A stretch of 8,429 nucleotides of DNA, taken from the NCBI GenBank assembly GCA_964579765.1, contig CAZOIK010000086.1:1-8429 (forward strand). Direction: 5' to 3'. The notes under the pieces were generated by a model. That model did not search any database. It saw only the letters and a list, made by a program, of their open reading frames with translations, and was not told the origin of the DNA. The DNA comes from DATNBT01 sp964579765 (lineage in GTDB: Bacteria; Acidobacteriota; Vicinamibacteria; Vicinamibacterales; CAVVIG01). Made by a program: the position numbers and the translations under genes. Each line of letters opens with the position of its first letter. Positions within the stretch are counted from its first letter, which is position 1. This document shows, one piece after another, positions 1-5,756 of the stretch.

Positions 1-485
1 TCGTCGGCGATCTGGCGACCGATCGCGACGCGCAGCGGCTCGCGCAGTCGGGCGCGCCCGTGCGGCAGATTACGACGGGCACCGTCTGCCATCTCGACGC
101 GCAGATGGTCGCGCAGGCGCTCGACGCCTGGAATCTGCCGGCCCTCGACGTGCTGTTCATCGAGAACGTCGGCAACCTCGTCTGCCCGTCGAGCTACGAC
201 CTCGGCGAGCACACGCGCGTCGTGCTGCTGTCGGTGACCGAAGGCGAAGACAAGCCGCTGAAGTATCCGACCATCTTCAACACGTCCGACCTCGCCGTCG
301 TCACGAAAATCGATCTCGCCGACGCGGTCGGCTTCGATCGCGACGAGGCGTACCGCAACATCCGCGACGTGCGGCCCGGCATCGAGATCCTCGAGGTGTC
401 CGCGAAGACCGGCGCCGGCATGACCGCCTGGTGCGCCCGGCTGCAGGCGCTGGCCGCCGCGGCATTCCCTGCCCAGGTCCGGTAG
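1..485 (+). CDS. hypB: HypB, hydrogenase nickel-incorporation GTPase (5' end missing)
   Basis: This is the C-terminal 160 residues of HypB; the reading frame enters from outside the window at base 3, so the N-terminus and the Walker A loop are not visible. HypB is a cytoplasmic SIMIBI-class GTPase that works with HypA to deliver nickel to the large subunit of [NiFe]-hydrogenase. Counting from the first visible codon, the metal-site motif TGTVCHLDA gives C29 and H30, and NLVCP gives C61; these match the Cys-His and Cys metal ligands of the HypB G domain. FIENVGNL (52-59) is the Walker B/G3 region, TKID (101-104) is the G4 guanine-specificity motif, and SAK (133-135) is G5. SVTEGEDKPLKYP (77-89) is a family signature. 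An internal GTG at 60 is not the true start, because homology continues upstream of it. The TAG stop lies 7 nt before hypF, so the two genes are surely co-transcribed. Any His-rich N-terminal nickel-storage tract would lie outside the window. Confidence 0.96.
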   Translation, partial: VGDLATDRDAQRLAQSGAPVRQITTGTVCHLDAQMVAQALDAWNLPALDVLFIENVGNLVCPSSYDLGEHTRVVLLSVTEGEDKPLKYPTIFNTSDLAVVTKIDLADAVGFDRDEAYRNIRDVRPGIEILEVSAKTGAGMTAWCARLQALAAAAFPAQVR

Positions 486-492
486 TCAGAGG

Positions 493-2814
493 ATGAAGTC
501 ATCGGCTGGCGAGCCCAGGCGTCTCCGGATCGTCGTTCGCGGCGCCGTACAGGGCGTCGGATTCCGTCCGTTCGTCTACCGGCTGGCCACCGAGCTCGGT
601 GTCGCCGGCTGGGTGTCGAACAGCGGCCAGGGCGTGTTCATCGAGGCCGAGGCCGACGGCGCGACGCTCGACGCCTTCGCGCGCCGCCTGGACGCCGAGC
701 AGCCGCCGCGCGCCGTCGTCGTCAGCCGCGAGTGCACGGCGCTCGATCCGGTCGGCGCGGCCGGCTTCGAGATCCGGGCGAGCGACGCGCACGAGGAGCC
801 GTCGGCGTTCGTGCTCCCGGATCTGGCGACGTGCGCCGACTGCCTGCGCGAGCTGCTCGACCCGCGCGATCGCCGCTTCCGCTATCCGTTCGTCAACTGC
901 ACGAACTGCGGGCCGCGCTTCAGCATCGTCGAAGACCTGCCGTACGACCGCGAGCGGACGTCGATGAAGACGTTCGCGATGTGCCCGGCGTGCCGGCGCG
1001 AGTACGACGACCCGCGCGATCGCCGCTTCCACGCGCAGCCCAACGCGTGCCCGGTCTGCGGGCCTTCGCTCGCGCTGTGGGACGCCTCCGGCGCGGTGCT
1101 GGCGGACGGAGACGCCGCGCTCCGGAGCGCCGTCGAGGCGATCGAGCGGGGCCGCATCGTCGCGGTCAAGGGGATCGGCGGCTTCCTGCTGACGGCCGAC
1201 GCCGGCGACGACGACGCCGTGTGCGCGCTGCGGGCGCGCAAGCATCGCGACGCCAAGCCGTTTGCGGTGCTCTTCCCCGCGCTCGAGGACGTGGCGCGCG
1301 CATGCCGCGTCTCGGCGCTCGAAGCGCGGCTGCTCACGGCGCCCGAATCGCCAATCGTCCTGCTGGAGCGCGACGCCGGCGGCGGATGCGCCATCGCGCC
1401 GTCGGTCGCCCCCGGCAACCCGCAGCTCGGCGCGATGCTCCCCTACGCGCCGCTGCACCATCTGTTACTGCGCGACCTCGGCCGGCCGGTCGTCGCGACG
1501 AGCGGCAACTTGAGCGACGAGCCGATCTGCACCGACGAGCACGAGGCGCTCGTGCGGCTGCGCGCCGTCGCGGACGTGTTCCTCGTGCACAACCGCCCGA
1601 TCGTGCGCCACGTGGACGACTCGGTCGTCCGCGTCGTCGCGGGACGCGAGATGGTGCTGCGGCTCGCCCGCGGCTACGCGCCGCTGCCCGTGCTCCTCCC
1701 CGAGGCGATTCCGCCGACGCTCGCGGTCGGCGCGCACCTGAAGAACGCGGTCGGCGTCAGCGTGGGACGCAGCTTCTTCATCAGCCAGCACGTCGGCGAC
1801 CTCGAAACCGTCGAAGCCACCGAGGCGTTCGCGCGCGCGACGACGGCGCTCCGCAGTCTGTACCGCGTCGAGCCGACGCGCGTCGTCGCGGATCTGCATC
1901 CCGACTACGTCTCGACGCGCTACGCGGCGACGCTCGGCCTGCCCGTCGTGCACGTGCAGCATCATGCCGCTCACGTCGCGGCGTGCATGGCCGAGAACGA
2001 GCTCGACGGCCCGGTGCTCGGCGTCGCGTGGGACGGCACCGGCTACGGCCCCGACGGCACCATCTGGGGCGGCGAGTTCCTCGTGGCACGCGACGGCGCG
2101 TTCGAGCGCGTGGCGACGCTGCGGCGCTTCCGGCTGCCCGGCGGCGAACGCGCGATCCGCGAGCCGCGGCGGACGGCGATTGGCGCGCTGTACGAGCTGT
2201 TCGGAGACGCCGTGGCTGCGCGCGACGATCTGCCGCCGCTCGCCGACTTCGACGATCGCGAGCGGCGCGTGCTCGTGCAGATGATCGCGCGCGGCGTCAA
2301 CGCGCCGGCGACGACGAGCGCGGGCCGGCTGTTCGACGCGGTGGCGTCGCTGTGCCGCCTTTGCCAGCGCGCGAGCTTCGAGGGGCAGGCCGCGATGGCA
2401 CTCGAATTCGCCGCCGACGACGACGCGGCCGGCACGTACCCGATGCCGCTCGAGGACGGCCGCCTCGACTGGCACACGACGATCCGCGCCCTCCTCGACG
2501 ATCTTCGGCGCGGGGTGCCGGCAGGCACGATCGCGATGCGCTTCCATCGCGCGCTCGCCGATGCGATTATTGCGGTCGCCCGGCGGACGGGTCTGCCCCG
2601 CGTCGTCCTGACGGGTGGGTGTTTTCAGAACCGCGTGCTGCTCGAGCAGACGATTCGGCGTCTCGAACAGGACGGGTTTCGCGCGTACTGGCATCAGCGC
2701 GTGCCGACGGGCGACGGCGGCATCGCGCTCGGACAGGCAGTGGCGGCGTCGTGGATGGCGCGCGCCGAACGGAGAGCAGCCTCATGTGTCTCGCAATCCC
2801 CGGTCGCATCGTGA
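493..2814 (+). CDS. hypF: HypF, carbamoyltransferase that supplies the hydrogenase cyanide ligands
   Basis: HypF uses carbamoyl phosphate and ATP to carbamoylate the C-terminal cysteine of HypE, the first step of cyanide-ligand synthesis. At 773 residues it is close to the usual 750-odd, with all domains in the normal order. The acylphosphatase domain (about 10-98) has VQGVGFRPF with R25 and N43, the expected catalytic pair. The tandem zinc fingers (114-189) have four CxxC pairs: C114/C117, C136/C139, C164/C167 and C186/C189. Their spacings of 18, 24 and 18 residues are the family pattern. The YrdC-like domain (about 205-390) has KGIGGF (226-231), RKHRDAKPF (249-257) and TSGN (336-339). The Kae1-like domain (about 410-760) has HHAAH (490-494), WDGTGYG (513-519) and GGCFQN (708-713). 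ATG 493 is the first start in this frame after the upstream stop. A GAGG lies directly against it, so the ribosome site is poor and translation is probably coupled to hypB. The last ten codons overlap hypC. Confidence 0.98.
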   Translation: MKSSAGEPRRLRIVVRGAVQGVGFRPFVYRLATELGVAGWVSNSGQGVFIEAEADGATLDAFARRLDAEQPPRAVVVSRECTALDPVGAAGFEIRASDAHEEPSAFVLPDLATCADCLRELLDPRDRRFRYPFVNCTNCGPRFSIVEDLPYDRERTSMKTFAMCPACRREYDDPRDRRFHAQPNACPVCGPSLALWDASGAVLADGDAALRSAVEAIERGRIVAVKGIGGFLLTADAGDDDAVCALRARKHRDAKPFAVLFPALEDVARACRVSALEARLLTAPESPIVLLERDAGGGCAIAPSVAPGNPQLGAMLPYAPLHHLLLRDLGRPVVATSGNLSDEPICTDEHEALVRLRAVADVFLVHNRPIVRHVDDSVVRVVAGREMVLRLARGYAPLPVLLPEAIPPTLAVGAHLKNAVGVSVGRSFFISQHVGDLETVEATEAFARATTALRSLYRVEPTRVVADLHPDYVSTRYAATLGLPVVHVQHHAAHVAACMAENELDGPVLGVAWDGTGYGPDGTIWGGEFLVARDGAFERVATLRRFRLPGGERAIREPRRTAIGALYELFGDAVAARDDLPPLADFDDRERRVLVQMIARGVNAPATTSAGRLFDAVASLCRLCQRASFEGQAAMALEFAADDDAAGTYPMPLEDGRLDWHTTIRALLDDLRRGVPAGTIAMRFHRALADAIIAVARRTGLPRVVLTGGCFQNRVLLEQTIRRLEQDGFRAYWHQRVPTGDGGIALGQAVAASWMARAERRAASCVSQSPVAS
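858..1030 (+). repeat. Direct DNA repeat inside hypF (tandem zinc fingers)
   Basis: The 23 bases at 858-880 recur exactly at 1008-1030, an offset of 150 bp or 50 codons. They encode the DPRDRRF heptad at residues 123-129 and again at 173-179, once in each zinc-finger module. The surrounding cysteines keep the same 50-residue offset (C114 to C164, C136 to C186). This is the known internal duplication of the HypF finger region, unusually well preserved at DNA level here, and not a mobile element. Confidence 0.85.
2771..2774 (+). promoter_or_regulatory. Ribosome binding site of hypC, inside hypF
   Basis: A GGAG sits 9 nt before ATG 2784, inside the hypF coding sequence. It supports this start codon for hypC and independent initiation on the polycistronic message, despite the 31-nt overlap. 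Confidence 0.6.
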
Positions 2815-3047
2815 GCATCGAGGGCGACGACCCGCTGCTGCGCAGCGGCCGCGTTGACTTCGCCGGCGTCGTCAAGCAGGTCAACCTCGCCTACGTGCCT
2901 GAGGCGCGCATCGGCGATTACGTGCTGGTGCACGTGGGCTTCGCGCTCAACGTGATCGACGAAGCCGAAGCGCGGCAGGTGTTCGAGTACCTCCGCGGCA
3001 TGGGCGAACTGGCCGAGCTCGAGTCGGCCGACGGGATGCCGTCATGA
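2784..3047 (+). CDS. hypC: HypC, hydrogenase assembly chaperone
   Basis: This 87-residue protein is the HypC/HupF/HybG chaperone. It binds HypD, carries the Fe(CN)2CO unit with it, and then escorts the hydrogenase large subunit precursor. It begins MCLAIPGRIV: C2, exposed after removal of the initiator Met, is the essential iron and precursor ligand of the family. H50 in YVLVHVGFAL is the conserved histidine. The rest follows the usual small beta-barrel plus C-terminal helix (EAEARQVFEYLRGM, 61-74). The length is typical of the family. The gene is easy to miss because its frame stays open far upstream (from 732) as a shadow of hypF; ATG 2784, with its GGAG and the MCLAIP motif, fixes the real start. 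It overlaps hypF by 31 nt and hypD by 4 nt (ATGA), so HypC and HypD production is probably coupled, fitting their 1:1 complex. Confidence 0.97.
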   Translation: MCLAIPGRIVSIEGDDPLLRSGRVDFAGVVKQVNLAYVPEARIGDYVLVHVGFALNVIDEAEARQVFEYLRGMGELAELESADGMPS

Positions 3048-4153
3048 AATACATGGACGAATACCGCGACCCCGAGGCGGCCGCCGGCTACGCCCGCGCG
3101 CTCGCGCGGATGACGACGCGCCCGTGGACGCTGATGGAGGTCTGCGGCGGGCAGACGCATTCGATCGTCAAGTTCGGCGTGGACGAGCTGCTGCCGAAAG
3201 ACGTGACGCTCGTGCACGGTCCCGGCTGTCCCGTCTGCGTCACGCCGCTCGAGCTGATCGAAAAAGCCATCGCGATGGCGTCGCGGCGCGACGTCGTCTT
3301 CTGCTCGTTCGGTGACATGCTCCGCGTGCCGGGTCACACGAAAGATCTGCTGTCGGTCAAGGCCGAGGGCGGCGACGTCCGCATCGTCTACTCGCCGCTC
3401 GACGCGCTGGAGATCGCGCGGAAGAATCCGGATCGGCAGGTCGTGTTCTTCGCGGTCGGCTTCGAAACGACAGCGCCGGCGAACGCGATGGCCGTGTATC
3501 AGGCCGAGGCGCAAGGGATCGAGAACTTCTCGCTGCTCGTCTCGCACGTGCTCGTGCCACCCGCCATGGAGGCGATCCTGTCGTCGCCGGTCAACCGTGT
3601 GCAGGGCTTCCTCGCCGCCGGCCACGTGTGCACCGTCATGGGCTACACCGAGTACGAGCCGATCGCCGCGCGGTACCACGTGCCGATTGTCGTCACCGGG
3701 TTCGAGCCGCTCGACCTGCTGCAAGGCGTGTACTTGTGCGTGAAGCAGCTCGAAGAGGGGCGCGCGGAGGTCGAGAATCAGTACACGCGCGCCGTCCGCC
3801 GCGAGGGCAACACGCCCGCCCGGGATCTGGTGAGCGAGGTGTTCCAGATCGTCCCGCGCAAATGGCGCGGCGTCGGCGAAATTCCGCAGAGCGGCCTCGC
3901 GCTGCGCGGCCGCTTCGCCCGCTTCGACGCGGAAACGCGCTTCGACGTCGCGGCCCACGCCGAGGACGAGCCGACCGAGTGCATCAGCGGCCTGATCCTC
4001 CAGGGGCTGAAGAAGCCGCACGAATGCCCCGCCTTCGGGGTTCGGTGCACACCCGAACAGCCGCTGGGCGCGACGATGGTGTCGTCGGAGGGCGCGTGCG
4101 CGGCGTACTTCCGCTATCGGCGGCTGCAGCCGGAGCTCGCCCGTGGCGTCTGA
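3044..4153 (+). CDS. hypD: HypD, Fe-S scaffold for Fe(CN)2CO assembly
   Basis: HypD is the central scaffold on which, together with HypC, iron receives its cyanide and CO ligands before transfer to the hydrogenase large subunit. The 369-residue length is normal. The redox and iron-binding motifs are intact: CGGQTHS (C34) and GPGCPVC (C62 and C65). GFETTAP (139-145) is the third family signature. The C-terminal [4Fe-4S] cysteines are C313 (TECISG), C328 and C335 (CPAFGVRC) and C352 (EGACAAY), with the usual spacing, and the MVSSEGACAAYFRYR ending is family-typical. The start is an ATG in an ATGA overlap with the hypC stop and has no strong Shine-Dalgarno sequence, which suggests termination-reinitiation. 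The 3' end overlaps hypE by 11 nt. Confidence 0.98.
   Translation: MKYMDEYRDPEAAAGYARALARMTTRPWTLMEVCGGQTHSIVKFGVDELLPKDVTLVHGPGCPVCVTPLELIEKAIAMASRRDVVFCSFGDMLRVPGHTKDLLSVKAEGGDVRIVYSPLDALEIARKNPDRQVVFFAVGFETTAPANAMAVYQAEAQGIENFSLLVSHVLVPPAMEAILSSPVNRVQGFLAAGHVCTVMGYTEYEPIAARYHVPIVVTGFEPLDLLQGVYLCVKQLEEGRAEVENQYTRAVRREGNTPARDLVSEVFQIVPRKWRGVGEIPQSGLALRGRFARFDAETRFDVAAHAEDEPTECISGLILQGLKKPHECPAFGVRCTPEQPLGATMVSSEGACAAYFRYRRLQPELARGV
4132..4135 (+). promoter_or_regulatory. Ribosome binding site supporting the GTG start of hypE
   Basis: A GGAG lies 7 nt before GTG 4143, inside the end of hypD. The next in-frame ATG (codon 28) falls after the glycine-rich AHGGGGQLM motif, so it cannot be the start. 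This supports GTG 4143. Confidence 0.6.
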
Positions 4154-5186
4154 CTTCTCCTGTCCGATCCCGATCTCGCGCTATCCACACGTCCTGCTCG
4201 CCCACGGCGGCGGCGGGCAGCTGATGCACCAGCTCATCGAGAAGATGTTCATGCCCGCGTTCGGCAACCCGCGCCTCGCGGCGCGCCACGACGGCGCCGT
4301 GCTGGAGCCGGGCAGCGGACGCATCGCGTTCACGACGGATTCCTACGTCGTCCGGCCGCTCTTTTTTCCCGGCAGCGACATCGGCGCGCTGGCCGTCAAC
4401 GGCACGGTGAACGACTTGGCGATGTGCGGCGCCCGCGCCCGCTTCCTGAGCGCCGGCTTCATCCTCGAAGAAGGCCTGCCGATGGAGACGCTCTGGCGCG
4501 TCGTGCTGTCGATGCGGCGCGCCGCCGCCGACGCGGGCGTGGAGCTGGTGACCGGCGACACGAAGGTCGTTGACCGCGGCAAGGGCGACGGCATCTTCAT
4601 CAACACGGCCGGCATCGGCGAGGTCGCCGTCCGCCAGCCGATCGGGCCGGCGGCGGTGCGCGACGGCGACGCCGTCATCGTCAGCGGCGATCTCGGGCGG
4701 CACGGCATGGCGATCATGGGCGTCCGCGAGAGCCTGTCCTTCGAATCGGCGATCGAGAGCGACTGCGCGCCGCTCGTCGATCCGATCATGGCGCTCGTGG
4801 ACGCGGGCGTCGAGATCCACTGCCTGCGTGACCTGACGCGCGGCGGCCTGGCGAGCGCGCTCGTCGAGATCGCCGAGGCGTCGCGGCTGTCGATTGCCGT
4901 CGAGGAAGCGCGGATTCCCGTGCGCGAGGACGTGCGCGGCGCCTGCGAGATGCTGGGGTTCGATCCGCTCTACGTGGCGAACGAGGGCCGTTTCGTCGCG
5001 TTCGTCGCGGCCGGCGACGCCGAGCGGACGGTCGAGCGTCTGGCGCGCGACGCGCGGTCGGCCGGCGCGTGCGTGGTCGGCGTCGTGCGCGGGGCGCCCG
5101 CCGGCGTGGTCACGATGAGGAGCCGGATCGGCGCGACGCGGGTCGTGGACATGCTGACCGGCGAACAGCTGCCGCGGATCTGCTGA
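4143..5186 (+). CDS. hypE: HypE, carbamoyl dehydratase (thiocyanate-forming)
   Basis: HypE is the cytoplasmic PurM/AIR-synthase-like ATPase that dehydrates the thiocarbamoyl group placed on its C-terminal cysteine by HypF. The product is a thiocyanate whose CN is passed to iron on HypC-HypD. The 347-residue protein ends exactly in PRIC (C347), the hallmark acceptor tail, so the reading frame is complete. Other signatures are AHGGGGQLMHQLI (20-32), FTTDSYVVRPLFFPG (63-77), DIGALAVNGTVNDLAMCGA (79-97), GDTKVVDRGKGDGIFINTAGIG (138-159), and LTRGGLAS in the second half. Translation starts at a GTG that overlaps the hypD stop region by 11 nt. As last gene of the visible hyp run it stops at TGA 5184-5186, only 3 nt from the stop of the opposing MarR gene, with no obvious hairpin terminator. 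Confidence 0.98.
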   Translation: MASDFSCPIPISRYPHVLLAHGGGGQLMHQLIEKMFMPAFGNPRLAARHDGAVLEPGSGRIAFTTDSYVVRPLFFPGSDIGALAVNGTVNDLAMCGARARFLSAGFILEEGLPMETLWRVVLSMRRAAADAGVELVTGDTKVVDRGKGDGIFINTAGIGEVAVRQPIGPAAVRDGDAVIVSGDLGRHGMAIMGVRESLSFESAIESDCAPLVDPIMALVDAGVEIHCLRDLTRGGLASALVEIAEASRLSIAVEEARIPVREDVRGACEMLGFDPLYVANEGRFVAFVAAGDAERTVERLARDARSAGACVVGVVRGAPAGVVTMRSRIGATRVVDMLTGEQLPRIC

Positions 5187-5189
5187 GCC

Positions 5190-5654
5190 TCAGAGGACGT
5201 TCAGCCCCAGCGCGATCTCGTCGAGCACTTTGCGCGCCGCTCTGACGTTGGCGCCGCCCGACCGCCGCAGCGCCGCGGTGACGAGGTGCTCAACCGTGCC
5301 GCGCGAGTCGCGCGTGAATCGCCGGGCGCCGGGCTTCAGCACGAGCTGGACGCGGCGCGTGTCGTCGGGATCGCGACGGCGTTCGATCCAGCCGCGCGCC
5401 ACCAGGCGCTGCAGCACGCCCGTGATGGTGCTCGGGTGCAGCCGCACGATGTGCGCGAGTTCGCTCGCCGAAATGCCGGGAAACCGGCCGACGACGCGCA
5501 GTACGAGCCGCTGCGGCCCGGTGATGCCGAGCTCGTTCTCCATCCGCTTCGACATCCGCTGGAGCCCGTGCTCGATCGACCACAGCACGCGCATGAAGTC
5601 GAGGACCGGTTCCAGGATGTACTTCGAGTCGGAGATCGCGCCTGGTTGCCGCAT
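5190..5654 (-). CDS. MarR-family winged-helix transcriptional regulator
   Basis: This encodes a dimeric DNA-binding repressor of the MarR type, 154 residues from ATG 5654. After an N-terminal helix (about 12-42) comes the helix-turn-helix: ISASELAHIVRLHPSTITGVLQRLVARGWIERR (61-93), preceded by GPQRLVLRVVGRFPG. The wing carries DPDDTRRVQLVL (95-106), the classical MarR wing with conserved Asp and Arg residues. A C-terminal helix pair for dimerisation follows. The frame stays open up to a TTG at 5720, which would give 176 residues. That start is unlikely, because the TTG lies in the 22-bp element shared with another promoter and the added 22 residues resemble no MarR N-terminus. No Shine-Dalgarno precedes ATG 5654. 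The gene is convergent with hypE and divergent from the 812-residue exported protein. Autoregulation and control of that neighbour are inferred, and the ligand is unknown. Confidence 0.9.
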   Translation of the reverse strand: MRQPGAISDSKYILEPVLDFMRVLWSIEHGLQRMSKRMENELGITGPQRLVLRVVGRFPGISASELAHIVRLHPSTITGVLQRLVARGWIERRRDPDDTRRVQLVLKPGARRFTRDSRGTVEHLVTAALRRSGGANVRAARKVLDEIALGLNVL

Positions 5655-5662
5655 AGGCGCCG

Positions 5663-5668
5663 ATGATA
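5663..5668 (-). promoter_or_regulatory. Possible -10 box of a leaderless marR transcript
   Basis: On the - strand TATCAT ends 8 nt before ATG 5654, which would place the transcription start at or next to the start codon. That would explain the missing ribosome binding site. No good -35 box is seen at the right distance, so this is a weak call. Confidence 0.3.
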
Positions 5669-5703
5669 CTGCAACCCGGCTGTTTGACGGCTCTGTGACG
5701 ACG

Positions 5704-5725
5704 TTTTGCTTTGACTCCAAAACAT
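5704..5725. promoter_or_regulatory. Putative MarR operator, copy 1 (marR / exported-protein intergenic region)
   Basis: This 22-bp element matches 8214-8235 at 19 positions; the differences are at 5708, 5715 and 5723. Its core at 5710-5721 is an imperfect inverted repeat, TTTG-N4-CAAA, and it is AT-rich against a very GC-rich background. It covers the -35 box and part of the spacer of the promoter for the 812-residue protein and lies about 50 nt upstream of marR, so a bound protein could block both. Binding by the adjacent MarR protein is inferred from position and symmetry. Confidence 0.6.
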
Positions 5726-5739
5726 CCGCCGCTTATCGT
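5711..5739 (+). promoter_or_regulatory. Sigma-70-type promoter of the 812-residue exported protein
   Basis: The -35 box TTGACT (5711-5716) and the -10 box TATCGT (5734-5739) are separated by the optimal 17 bp. The expected start of transcription is near 5745-5747, leaving a leader of only about ten bases before ATG 5757 and no room for a normal ribosome binding site. The -35 box lies inside the putative operator. Confidence 0.6.
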
Positions 5740-5756
5740 GAACAGACATCGCCGTC

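Noticed and set aside
732..2783. Upstream part of the open frame that ends with hypC.
   Set aside because: It lies entirely within hypF in another frame, is an Arg-rich low-complexity translation, and only the part from ATG 2784 matches a known protein.
5183..5193. Palindrome CTGAGCCTCAG between hypE and marR as a possible terminator.
   Set aside because: It has a one-base centre that cannot form a hairpin loop with its full stem, and there is no T-run on either side.
5683..5688. Additional TTTGAC half-site upstream of marR as a second operator or -35 box.
   Set aside because: It lacks the opposite half-site and has no -10 box at suitable spacing, so it is not distinguishable from chance.
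5711..5756. Small frame crossing from the marR region into the exported-protein gene.
   Set aside because: It overlaps the promoter and operator and is only a frame-shifted reading of the signal-peptide region.
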